Positions 8,806 through 19,587 of a stretch of DNA of 64,000 bases are shown in pieces. Made by a program: the position numbers and the translations under genes. The DNA comes from Usitatibacter rugosus (GTDB lineage Bacteria > Pseudomonadota > Gammaproteobacteria > Burkholderiales > Usitatibacteraceae): positions 4,495,419 to 4,559,418 of the forward strand of contig NZ_CP053069.1 of NCBI RefSeq assembly GCF_013003965.1, given 5' to 3'. The notes below the pieces were generated by a model. The model had not been told where the DNA came from. It saw only the letters and a program-made list of their open reading frames with translations, and did no database searches. Each line of letters begins with the position of its first letter. Position 1 is the stretch's first letter.

Positions 8806-8934
8806 GCGTGCTTTCCTCGCTTGGGGGAATGAAAGGGCGGACATGATAGGCACGTCGCGGAGTTCACGGAGCGTGAATCTTCACGCCCCGCGGATGAGAC
8901 AATAGGCGCCTCACCGTCCATGCCTTCCGACCCC

Positions 8935-10899
8935 ATGAAAACCTTCCTCGCGCGGCTCTGCGCCGCGAGCGCCCTCTTCGTCTCCGCCCATGCGCTGGCC
9001 GACCTGCCGCCGCTCATCGCGCGCGACATCCTGTTCGGCAACCCCGAGCGTGCCACTCCGACGCTCTCGCCCGATGCCCAGCGCATGGCGTGGATCGCCC
9101 CGGACAAGAAGAACGTCCTCCAGGTGTGGGTGCAGACGATCGGCAAGGAAGACACCAAGCAGGTCACGAACGACAAGAAGCGCGGCGTACGCCAGTACGC
9201 CTGGGCCCAGGACGGCCGCACGCTCCTGTACCTGCAGGACAACGACGGCGACGAGAACTTCCACGTCTTCGGCGTGGACCTCGTGGGCGGCAACGTGCGC
9301 GACTTCACGCCGGTCGAAGGAACGCGCGCGGGCCTGGTCGCGGTCGAAGCCTCCGTTCCGGGCGAGATCCTCGTCTCGCTGAACGCCCGCGACCGCAAGT
9401 TCTTCGACGTCTATCGCGTGAACCTCGCCACCGGAGCGCTCGCCCTGGATACGCAGAACCCCGGCGACGTGGGTGAATGGCGGGCCGACAGCAAGCTGAA
9501 CGTCGTGGCCGCAGAAGCGAAGACGCCCGATGGCGGGACGGAGCTTCGCGTGCGCGACAACACGAAGGCGCCGTGGCGCACGCTGCTCAAGGCCGGGGCC
9601 GACGACAACCTCGACCTCCTCTTGGTCGGCGCGGACGGCAAAACGCTGGTGGTCGCCTCGTCGATCGGCACCAACACCACGCGCGTGATCGAGCAACCGT
9701 TTGCCGCCGGAGCCAAGGGCAAGGTCATCGCCTTCTCCGACGAGGTGGACGCGGGACCGTACCTCATCAGCGCTTACTCGAAGAAGGTGCAGGCGGTCGG
9801 CTTCGAGCCCGGCCGGCGCACGTGGAAGGTGATCGATCCTTCGGTGCAAGGCGACTTCGACGGCATCGCGAAGCTCGCCGAGGGCGACTTCCAGGTCTTC
9901 AACCGCGATCGCGCCGACAAGAAGTGGCTCGTCGCTTTCGTGTCCGACCGCGGCCCCGTGCGCTACTACCTCTGGGACCGTGCCGAGCGCAAAGGCCAGT
10001 ACCTCTTCTCGACGCAACCGAAGCTGGAAGGCCTCGCGCTCTCCGAGATGAAGCCGATCGTCGTCACCACGCGCGACGGCTTCAAGATGCACGGCTACCT
10101 CACGCTCCCCTCAGGCGTGGAGCCGAAGAATCTCCCGATGGTGATGGTCGTTCACGGCGGCCCGTGGGGACGCGACCGCTGGGGCCTGAACGGCAACGCG
10201 CAGTGGCTCGCCAACCGCGGCTATGCGGTGATGATGATGAATTTCCGCGCCTCGACGGGCTACGGCAAGCAGTGGCTGAACGCCGGCGACCGCCAGTGGG
10301 GCCTGAAAATGCACGACGACCTGCTCGATGCCACCGAATGGGCAGTCAAGCAGGGCTACGTCGATCCGAAGAAGGTCGCGATCATGGGCGGCTCCTACGG
10401 CGGCTACGCGGTGCTCGCGGGCCTCACCGTGACGCCCGATTACTTCGCCTGCGGCGTGGACATCGTCGGCCCGTCCAACCTGCGCACGCTGCTGAAGGCG
10501 ATCCCGCCGTACTGGACCACGATCCGCGCCACGTTCAACAAGCGCATGGGCAACATCGACGATCCGAAAGACGAGGCGCTGCTGCGCGAGGCGTCGCCGC
10601 TCTTCAAGGCCGATCGCATCAAGAAGCCGCTGCTGATCGGCCAGGGCGCCAACGACCCGCGCGTGAACAAGGCGGAGAGCGAGCAGATCGTCGAGGCCAT
10701 CGAGAAGAACAAGGGCTCGGTGACCTACGTGGTCTACAGCGACGAGGGCCACGGGTTCGCGCGCCCGGAGAACCGCATCGACTTCAACGCGCGCTCCGAG
10801 GCTTTCCTCGCGCAGTGCCTGGGCGGTCGCAGCGAGCCGATGCAGGGCGACAAGATGCCGGGCTCGACCGCGGTCGTGAAGGTCGTCGGGGCGAAGTGA
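8935..10899 (+). CDS. S9 family peptidase (prolyl oligopeptidase / dipeptidyl aminopeptidase type), secreted
   Basis: 654 residues from the ATG at 8935, which begins a signal peptide (MKTFLARLCAASALFVSAHALA); an in-frame ATG at 8920 adds five residues before it. The N-terminal two thirds look like the beta-propeller of S9 enzymes (ATPTLSPDAQRMAWIAPD; TLLYLQDNDGDENFHVF). The alpha/beta-hydrolase domain has the nucleophile S487 in GGSYGGYAV, D574 in GANDPRVN and H606 in DEGHGFARPEN, a complete triad. It likely cuts short peptides in the periplasm. The stop is 4 bases before the GTG of uup, so the genes may be co-transcribed. Confidence 0.93.
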   Translation: MKTFLARLCAASALFVSAHALADLPPLIARDILFGNPERATPTLSPDAQRMAWIAPDKKNVLQVWVQTIGKEDTKQVTNDKKRGVRQYAWAQDGRTLLYLQDNDGDENFHVFGVDLVGGNVRDFTPVEGTRAGLVAVEASVPGEILVSLNARDRKFFDVYRVNLATGALALDTQNPGDVGEWRADSKLNVVAAEAKTPDGGTELRVRDNTKAPWRTLLKAGADDNLDLLLVGADGKTLVVASSIGTNTTRVIEQPFAAGAKGKVIAFSDEVDAGPYLISAYSKKVQAVGFEPGRRTWKVIDPSVQGDFDGIAKLAEGDFQVFNRDRADKKWLVAFVSDRGPVRYYLWDRAERKGQYLFSTQPKLEGLALSEMKPIVVTTRDGFKMHGYLTLPSGVEPKNLPMVMVVHGGPWGRDRWGLNGNAQWLANRGYAVMMMNFRASTGYGKQWLNAGDRQWGLKMHDDLLDATEWAVKQGYVDPKKVAIMGGSYGGYAVLAGLTVTPDYFACGVDIVGPSNLRTLLKAIPPYWTTIRATFNKRMGNIDDPKDEALLREASPLFKADRIKKPLLIGQGANDPRVNKAESEQIVEAIEKNKGSVTYVVYSDEGHGFARPENRIDFNARSEAFLAQCLGGRSEPMQGDKMPGSTAVVKVVGAK

Positions 10900-10903
10900 T
10901 CCG

Positions 10904-12703
<1,800 letters not shown>

Positions 12704-14412
12704 CGGGCGCGACGACCGCGCCGATCCCGGCGAGGTAGGCGTGGATCTGCGCGACCGCATTGGCGCCCTCGCCGATGCTGGCGCCCACGCGCTTCGTGGA
12801 GCCCGCGCGCACGTCGCCCACGGCGAAGACACCTTCCACGTTGGTCTGCAGCGAGCCCGGCTGCGTGCACACGAAGCCCTTCGCATCGAGCTCGACGGGA
12901 CAGGATCGCAACCATCCGGTCGCCGGATCCGCGCCCACGAACAGGAAGACGTTGCGAACCTCGCAGCGATCGCTCTCGCCCGTGTCGCGGCAGCGCCAGG
13001 TCACGTACTCGAGGCCTTCGGCCCCGCCCTCCAGCTTCGTGATCTCCGTTCGCGTGAGCAGCTCGATGTTCGGCGTGCTCCGGATTCGGTCGATGAGGTA
13101 CTTCGACATCGTGGCTTCGAGGCCGGACGCGCGCACCATCATCCAGACCTTCGCCGCGTGCGCCGCCAGGAATACGGCGGCCTGGCCCGCGGAGTTGCCG
13201 CCGCCCACCAGCACGACTTCGCGGCCGTGGCACAGCTTGGCCTCGATGGGAGAGGCCCAGAACGAAACGCCGCGGCCCTCGAATTCGTGGAGGTTGTCGA
13301 GCGCGAGACGCTTGTAGGAAGCGCCGGTGGCGATGACGACCGTGCGCGCGCGCAGCTTCCGTCCGTCGGCGAGGTCGAGGCGAATCGGCTCGTGGGACGA
13401 GGTCCGTTCGCAGTCGAGCTTCGTCACGCGCATCGGGATCATCGTCTGCGCGCCGAACTTCACGGCCTGGTTGAAGCCGCGGGCGCAGAGCGCCATGCCT
13501 TCGATGCCCGTGGGAAATCCGAAGTAGTTCTCGATCCGCATGCTGGCGCCCGCCTGGCCGCCGAACGCGTTGGCATCGATGACCAGCACCGAGAGGCCTT
13601 CCGAGGCGGCGTACACCGCCGTGGAGAGACCTGCCGGGCCCGACCCGACCACCACCACGTCGAAGATGCCGTCCTCGCCGCCGGTCACGAGCATGCCGAG
13701 GCATTTGCCCAGCTCGTCGTTGGCCGGGTTGTAGAGGATGGTGCCGTCGGGACACAGGACGATCGGCAGCTCGCGCTCGACACGCTCGGCGTGGATGCTC
13801 ACCAGGCAGGCCTCGGCCTCGTGATCGGTCGTGGGGTCGAGCACCTCGTACGGATACCCCGCACGCCGCAGGAAGTTGGTAAGGCGAACCACGTCGGGCG
13901 AGCTCTCGGATCCGAGGATCGTCGGCCCACCGGCACCGCGCTTGATGAGCCCCACGCGGCGGACGATGAGCGCACGCATGATGGTCTCACCCACCAGCGC
14001 TTCGTCGACGAGCAGGGCCCGGAGCCGATCCGGTGCGATGAGAATCGTCTCGGTGTCCCCCGTGGCCGTGCCATCGACAAACCCCGGCCGGCCCGCGAGC
14101 TGGCCCACCTCGCCCGTGAAGTGGCCGCGCTGCGTGTACGTCGTGATGTCGATCGGGCGGTGGTGCCCGTCGCGCGTGGAAATCTTTACCCCACCCGACA
14201 GCAGGACGAACATGCCGGGCGTGGGCTTGCCGATCTCGAACAGCGGCTCGCCCGACTTGAAGCGGCGGACCGCACCATAGCGGCGCATCCGTTCGATCGC
14301 CGCTTCCGGCAGCACCGGAAAGGCATCGTCCTGGCGAGTGCGGAGGAAAGCGTCAGCGGCTTCGGATCGGGTTGCGTCGGCCATGGCAATAGCGGGGAAG
14401 GACTCCACTCAA

Positions 14413-14453
14413 GTTAATCACGGAATTAACTCAAATGGAGTCTGACCCCATTT
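14413..14453. repeat. two adjacent palindromes, REP-like
   Basis: GTTAAT-CACGGA-ATTAAC (14413-14430) is followed by a 21-base hairpin beginning AAATGG and ending CCATTT (14433-14453), with ten pairable positions and a single A/C mismatch. The second begins two bases beyond the metallopeptidase stop codon. Such short palindromes, one reading ATGGGGTCAGAC on the minus strand, resemble REP elements spread by RAYT (IS200-like) transposases; no such transposase gene is in the window. It could also end the metallopeptidase transcript. Confidence 0.55.
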
Positions 14454-14454
14454 A

Positions 14455-16491
14455 TTACCAGACCCGGCAGCGTTTCTCCGGGGCCATGGGTTGGCCCGCC
14501 TTGCAGGAGAACGCCTCCTGGAATTGCTGCATGTTCACGACGAGGCCGTTTACGCGGTACTTGCCCGGCGAGTGCGGATCGGTGATGGCTTTCACGCGCG
14601 CGTTCTCGGGACGCTCGTTCTCGCACGCCCACTGCGCATAGCCGACGAAGAAGCGCTGCTCGGGCGTCATGCCCTCGATGGGCGTGAGCCGCTGGTTCGC
14701 CGTCTGCTCCTTCCAGGCCATCCACGCGAGGATGAGGCCACCTAGGTCCGCGATGTCCTCGCCGGAGGTGAGCGCGCCGTTGATCTTGATGTCGTCGACG
14801 ATCGTGTACGTGGAGTACTGGTCGCGGATGCACTGCGCGCGGTCCTCGAACGCCTTCTCGTCGGCCTGGCCCCACCAGTCTTTCAGGTTGCCCTTGGCGT
14901 CGAACTTGCGGCCCTCGTCGTCGAAGCCGTGCGTGAGCTCGTGGCCGATGGTGCCGCCCGTGTTGCCGTAGCCGGGCGCGTCGTCCATCTTCGGGTCGAA
15001 GAGCGGCGGCTGCAGTACGCCCGCGGGGAAGTTGATGTCGTTCATCTGCGGATCGAAGTACGCGTTGACCGTGGGCGGCGTCATCGCCCATTCCTTGCGG
15101 TCGAGCGGCTTGCCGATCTTCGCGAGCTGGCGCTTCGTCTCGAAGAGCGTGGCGCGCTCGACGTTGCCGAAGTAGTCGGCGCGCTTCACCTGCACGAGGC
15201 CGTAGTCGCGCCACGTGTCGGGGTAGCCGATCTTGTTCACGATGGTGTGCAGCTTCTCCTTGGCGCGGACCTTCGTGGGGGCGCTCATCCAGTCGAGGCC
15301 GTCGATGTCCTTGTCCATCGCGGTCTCGATCTGCTTGGTCATGCGAAGCGTCTTCTCCTTCAGGTCCGGGCTGAACGCGCGGTTCACGAACTCGCGGCCC
15401 AGCGCTTCTCCCAGCTGGCCGTCGACCTGCGTCACGCAGCGCTTCCAGCGCGGGCGCAGCTTCTCCACCCCGCGCAGGGTCTTCGAATAGAACTCGAAGT
15501 TCGCGTCGACGAACTTCGACGAGAGCAGCGGCGCCGCGGCGCTCACGGTGTGCCAGCGCAGGTACGTCTTGATCGAGGCGAGCGTGTTGGAATTCCACTG
15601 CCGCTCGAGCTCCTCGTAGAACTTGGGCTGCGTCACGTTGACGGCACCCACCTTGGGCAGCCCCGTGGTGCGCATGTAGACCGTCCAGTCGAAGCCGGGC
15701 GTGAGGGCCTGGAGGCCCGCGAGGTCCATCTTGTGGAAGATCTTGTACGGGTCGCGGCGCTCGACGCGCGTGAGCGACGCGCCGGCGAGCGCGGTCTCGA
15801 TCTTCATCACCGTGTCGGCGTTGCGCTTCGCATCGGCCGGCTTGTCGCCGATCATCTCCAGCATCTTCGCGACGTGCGCGACGTACTTCTCGCGGATGCC
15901 CTTCGACTTCTCGTCGTCCTTGAGGTAGTAGTCGCGGTCCGGAAGGCCCAGGCCGCCCGAGCTCGCGAACGCGATGACCTGCTCGGAATCGGCGAAGTCC
16001 TGGTTCGACCCGAAGGAGAAGTAGAAGCCGCCCTCACCGGTCAGCAGATGCAGCTTCGCGAGCACCCGCGGGAGGTCCTTCTTGGTGGACATGTCGCGGA
16101 TGAGGTTGAGGTAGGTCTGCACCGGCGTGTTGCCGAGCTTCTCGATGCGCGCCTCGTCCATGCACGACGCGAAGAAGTCGCCGATCTTCTGCTGGTTGGC
16201 GTCGCGGCCGTCCGTCTTCTTCGCGAGCTCGTCGAGGATGCCCCAGAGATAGCGCTGGTTGTCCTGGGTGAGCTTGCCGTACACGCTCCACTTCGCCTGG
16301 TCGGCGGGAATCGGGTTGTTCTTCACCCAGCCGCCGCAGGTGAACTGGTAGAAGTCCACGCAGGGATCCGCGGTGCGATCCATGGCGTTGACGTCGAGGC
16401 CGGGCGTGTAGGGGAAGGTGGTGACCGGTGCGTCCTGCTGGGCGGAGGCACCGGCGGCGGCGAGGAGCAGGGGGAGGAGGAGCTTGCGCAT
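14455..16491 (-). CDS. M13 family metallopeptidase (neprilysin/PepO type), secreted
   Basis: 678 residues from the ATG at 16491, where a signal peptide begins (MRKLLLPLLLAAAGASAQQ). Zinc site: H517, E518 and H521 in GHELTH; third ligand E578 with D582 in GEDIADLGG; NAYFDPQMNDINFPAG (substrate-binding NAYY-like) upstream; and the C-terminal CRVW tail typical of M13 enzymes. N-terminal DPCVDFYQFTCGGW is also family-typical. It should hydrolyse peptides at hydrophobic residues in the periplasm. Together with the S9, S8, CPBP and M1 proteins it makes this stretch unusually rich in peptidases. Confidence 0.95.
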   Translation of the reverse strand: MRKLLLPLLLAAAGASAQQDAPVTTFPYTPGLDVNAMDRTADPCVDFYQFTCGGWVKNNPIPADQAKWSVYGKLTQDNQRYLWGILDELAKKTDGRDANQQKIGDFFASCMDEARIEKLGNTPVQTYLNLIRDMSTKKDLPRVLAKLHLLTGEGGFYFSFGSNQDFADSEQVIAFASSGGLGLPDRDYYLKDDEKSKGIREKYVAHVAKMLEMIGDKPADAKRNADTVMKIETALAGASLTRVERRDPYKIFHKMDLAGLQALTPGFDWTVYMRTTGLPKVGAVNVTQPKFYEELERQWNSNTLASIKTYLRWHTVSAAAPLLSSKFVDANFEFYSKTLRGVEKLRPRWKRCVTQVDGQLGEALGREFVNRAFSPDLKEKTLRMTKQIETAMDKDIDGLDWMSAPTKVRAKEKLHTIVNKIGYPDTWRDYGLVQVKRADYFGNVERATLFETKRQLAKIGKPLDRKEWAMTPPTVNAYFDPQMNDINFPAGVLQPPLFDPKMDDAPGYGNTGGTIGHELTHGFDDEGRKFDAKGNLKDWWGQADEKAFEDRAQCIRDQYSTYTIVDDIKINGALTSGEDIADLGGLILAWMAWKEQTANQRLTPIEGMTPEQRFFVGYAQWACENERPENARVKAITDPHSPGKYRVNGLVVNMQQFQEAFSCKAGQPMAPEKRCRVW

Positions 16492-16556
16492 GATCCGTGA
16501 CCCGGGAAGTGAGACGCGCAGTGTAGAGTCGAATCGCCTTGTCCTCCAGTCACAAA

Positions 16557-17231
16557 ATGTCGCCACGCGAGGCCGCCTTCGACCTCGCCGTCGTGATCGC
16601 CACGATCTGCGTGGCGTGGGGCGCCACGCGCCTGCTGATCTATCCCGCCCTCTCGATCCCGCAGAACGCTCCGGCGATCCTGCGCCCCATCAGCGGGTTC
16701 TTCGCTGCCTGGGCCCTGCTGCACTGGCGCGGCCTGGGCTGGCGCTCCGTCGGCCTGCGCACTCCGGTGCCGTGGTGGATCGTGATCGCGGGCGCGGCTG
16801 TCCTCTACCTTGCGAACATGGGCCTCGGCACCCACGTCGCGCCGACGCTCGCGCAATGGATCTCGCCCGTGCAGCAGGCGTCCTTCATGGGCTATATCCG
16901 AGGCAATCCCTCCGGCTTCGCGTTGTGGCTCACGATCGGCATTGTCGTCGGGGGCTTCATGGAGGAATGCCTCTTCCGCGGCTTCCTGCTGAACCGCGTA
17001 GCCGAGCTGCTCGGCGGCTCCGGCTTCGCGCTCGCCGTGGGGATCGTCGCGCAGGCCGTGCTCTTCGGCTTGCTGCACCTCTACGGTGGCGTGTTCGCGT
17101 GCGTCTTCGCGGGCCTCGCGGCGCTGGCGAGCGGCGTGGTGTACCTGCTGGTGAAGCGCAACCTCTGGCCGCTCATCCTCGCGCACGCGGCGTGGAACAC
17201 GGTCGCGCTCTACAGCTTGTACTCGAGCTAG
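16557..17231 (+). CDS. CPBP family intramembrane glutamic endopeptidase
   Basis: 224 residues from the ATG at 16557 (a TTG at 16539 would add six). Several membrane helices. All three CPBP/Abi motifs are present: E136-E137-x3-R141 in MEECLFRGF, H174 in VLFGLLHLY, and H210 with N214 in HAAWNTVAL. These form the catalytic site of Rce1-type membrane proteases, which in bacteria process peptides or act in bacteriocin immunity. Transcribed away from the M13 gene, with 65 bases between the start codons. Substrate unknown. Confidence 0.9.
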   Translation: MSPREAAFDLAVVIATICVAWGATRLLIYPALSIPQNAPAILRPISGFFAAWALLHWRGLGWRSVGLRTPVPWWIVIAGAAVLYLANMGLGTHVAPTLAQWISPVQQASFMGYIRGNPSGFALWLTIGIVVGGFMEECLFRGFLLNRVAELLGGSGFALAVGIVAQAVLFGLLHLYGGVFACVFAGLAALASGVVYLLVKRNLWPLILAHAAWNTVALYSLYSS

Positions 17232-17249
17232 CGGCCGCTCGCAGCGCGG

Positions 17250-17654
17250 CTAGGGCTTCCGTCGCGGGTCGAGTTCGCGAAAGCCCGTCGCGGGATCGTG
17301 CGGGCGATCGAACGTCCAACCGTCGGCACGGCCGATGACGATCTCCGCCGTCGTGCGCACGATGCATCCGGCGGCGACGTGGCCGCCCAGCACCTGGCCC
17401 TTCGAATCCGAGACCGACATGTGCAGGTGCACGCCGCCCGTGCCGAGCGTTCCCGCGAGCGTGAGGATCTCGTAGTCGCCGCGAAGCACGGTGGCCTCGG
17501 GGTTTCCGGCGAAGCGAAGCACGGCGGGATCGAGGCTGCCGATGCCGGTGAGCACGAAGGCCGCCTCGAGATGGCGCTCCGCCGCGACGCGAACAAGTTC
17601 CGCGCGCAGATCCGCCCCCGGCGAAAGTCGAACCACTTCGACGGGCGCGCTCAC
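17250..17654 (-). CDS. PPC (DUF296) domain protein
   Basis: 134 residues. GTG start at 17654 overlaps the TGA of the phosphatidyltransferase gene (GTGA). The single domain shows the PPC/DUF296 pattern: EVVRLSPGADLRAELVRVAA, AAFVLTGIGSLDPAVLRFAG, the conserved GGVHLHMSVSD strand, and VLGGHVAAGCIV. In plants the domain accompanies AT-hook DNA-binding proteins; bacterial stand-alone versions form trimers with a metal-like His cluster and have no settled function. A longer in-frame reading upstream is a shadow of the neighbour. Confidence 0.87.
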   Translation of the reverse strand: MSAPVEVVRLSPGADLRAELVRVAAERHLEAAFVLTGIGSLDPAVLRFAGNPEATVLRGDYEILTLAGTLGTGGVHLHMSVSDSKGQVLGGHVAAGCIVRTTAEIVIGRADGWTFDRPHDPATGFRELDPRRKP

Positions 17655-18244
17655 GGCTTCAGCATCTCGCGCACGTGCACCAGGCGCTGCGCCATCGTGA
17701 ACACGATCACGGCGATGAACACCCACGTCCAGAGCACGAGGCGCTCGCTGTCGAGGATCATGAGCGACAGGCAGATGAACGCCTCGGTGCGCTCGCCCAA
17801 GCCCGGCGCGTAGTGGAACGACTTCACGGACCTGTTGGCGACCGCGGCGCCGATCGACAGGAAGAGCGACATCGCGATGGCGATGATCCCCGCGAGGATC
17901 ACCAGCTCGAAGCGCGCCTCCGGGAAGCGCCACGCGAGCGCGGTGACCATCGAGAGCTCCACCACGCGGTCGAACGTGATGTCGAGGATCGCGCCGATGG
18001 GCGACGTGGTGCCGGTGAGCCGCGCGAGCGTACCGTCGGCCGCGTCGATCAACCCTGAGAGCCACAGCACGAGGAAGCCCGCCAGGGGATGACCGAGGCA
18101 GACGAGAACGGCCGCGGCCACGCCGACCAGCATGCCGCCGACCGTCATCGCGTTGGCGCTCACGCCCATGCGCTGCGCCCCGCGTGCGACGGCGTCGAGC
18201 AGCGGCTGGACGTACTTACGCGCGTTGGAGTCGAGCATGGGCAT
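17651..18244 (-). CDS. CDP-alcohol phosphatidyltransferase family protein
   Basis: 197 residues from the ATG at 18244 (a second ATG at 18238). The complete family motif is seen: D-A-A-D-G-T-L-A-R, eight residues, G, three, D, three, D (DAADGTLAR..GAILDITFD). These acidic residues bind the metals that activate the CDP-lipid. Five to six hydrophobic segments. The product could be a phospholipid (PgsA/PssA-like) or a phospho-inositol derivative. It overlaps the MFS gene by 29 bases and the PPC gene by 4, so the three form an operon. Confidence 0.9.
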   Translation of the reverse strand: MPMLDSNARKYVQPLLDAVARGAQRMGVSANAMTVGGMLVGVAAAVLVCLGHPLAGFLVLWLSGLIDAADGTLARLTGTTSPIGAILDITFDRVVELSMVTALAWRFPEARFELVILAGIIAIAMSLFLSIGAAVANRSVKSFHYAPGLGERTEAFICLSLMILDSERLVLWTWVFIAVIVFTMAQRLVHVREMLKP

Positions 18245-19466
18245 TGCGGATCGCGCCCCGGAGCAGGAAGGCGACGATCGTGAAGTTGAGGACGTTCCAC
18301 GCGATCCCGTTCAGGAACGCGGCGTGGTACGAGCCCGTGAGGTCGAACACCTTGCCCGACATCCAGCCACCCAGCGCCATGCCGAACAGCGTGGACATGA
18401 TCGCGGCGCCCACGCGCCAGCCCGCTTCGTTCGCCGGGAAATGCTCGCGCACGATGATCGCGTACGACGGCACGAGGCCGCCCTGGAAGAGGCCGAAGAG
18501 CGCGGAGATCACGTAGAGCGGCACGAGGCCGTCGAATGGAAGGAACAGCAGCAGCGCCACGCCCTGCAGCGCCGAGCCCAGCAGCAGCGTCTTCAGCCCG
18601 CCGATGTGGTCGCAGATCCAGCCGGAGACGAGGCGGCTCACGATGCCGAAGCCCAGCATCAGCGAGAGCATCTCGGCGCCGCGCGCCGCTCCGTACCCGA
18701 GGTCGCCGCAGTACGCGACGATGTGGACCTGCGGCATCGACATCGCGACACAGCACGAGACGCCCGCCAGCATGAGCAGCACTTGCGCGGAGCCGGGTGC
18801 GAGCCCGAAGGGACGCACGGCGGCAGCCGCTTCGTAGCGGGCACCCGGGGCCACGGTGGCCACGACCAGCACGGGTGGACGCCGGCGCATGAAGAGCGCA
18901 AGCGACACGAGCGACACGGAGCACACGATGGCCATGCCGATGTACGTCTGGCGCCAGCCCGCGACCTCGACGAAATGCTGGATCACCGGAGGCCAGATCG
19001 CGCCGCCGAGATAATTTCCCGAGGCGCAGATCGCGACCGCGATGCCGCGCCGTTTCTCGAACCACAGCGACGTATCGGCCATCAGCGGCGCGAAGGTGCA
19101 CGAGCTTCCGAGCATGCCGATCAGCAGTCCGTGCACGGCATTGAAGACCGCCATGCTCGGTGCGTGGGCCGCGGCCCAGAAGCCGGCCCCGAGCATGAGC
19201 CCGCCCGAGACGAGGCACAGCCACACGCCGAAGCGATCCGCGAGCCGGCCGTAGAGGAACCCGCCGATGCCGAATCCGACCATCAGCATGGAGTAGGGCA
19301 GCGACGCATCGGCGCGCGCGACGCCGAATTCCGCCTGGACGGCCGGCAGCACCACGGGAACGACGTACATGCCGCTGGCCCCCACGGTCATGATCGCGAG
19401 GGTGACCATCAGGCGGCGCCAGGCGTAGGGGGAATCGGGAACGGCTTCGGGGGCGGACGGCGACAT
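18216..19466 (-). CDS. MFS transporter
   Basis: 416 residues from the ATG at 19466; the long in-frame extension upstream overlaps the divergent S8 gene and lacks homology. Twelve hydrophobic segments in two halves. The loop 2-3 motif reads GFLYGRLADRFG, close to the MFS consensus G-x3-D-R-x-G, and the second half repeats it as SGWICDHIGGLKTLL. Closest in style to oxalate/formate (OFA) or monocarboxylate-type MFS carriers, but the substrate is not deducible. Leads the overlapping set with the phosphatidyltransferase and PPC genes. Confidence 0.88.
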   Translation of the reverse strand: MSPSAPEAVPDSPYAWRRLMVTLAIMTVGASGMYVVPVVLPAVQAEFGVARADASLPYSMLMVGFGIGGFLYGRLADRFGVWLCLVSGGLMLGAGFWAAAHAPSMAVFNAVHGLLIGMLGSSCTFAPLMADTSLWFEKRRGIAVAICASGNYLGGAIWPPVIQHFVEVAGWRQTYIGMAIVCSVSLVSLALFMRRRPPVLVVATVAPGARYEAAAAVRPFGLAPGSAQVLLMLAGVSCCVAMSMPQVHIVAYCGDLGYGAARGAEMLSLMLGFGIVSRLVSGWICDHIGGLKTLLLGSALQGVALLLFLPFDGLVPLYVISALFGLFQGGLVPSYAIIVREHFPANEAGWRVGAAIMSTLFGMALGGWMSGKVFDLTGSYHAAFLNGIAWNVLNFTIVAFLLRGAIRNAHARLQRA

Positions 19467-19587
19467 TTCGTGATCGAAAGCGGGCGGCTGATCCGTGATA
19501 ATGCCGTGTTCGTCGCCCGGAGGCCCGGCTACCCGCCGCAAGCCCCACGATGCGGGCGCTGATCTACCCACGAGGAGCCTTGCACCC

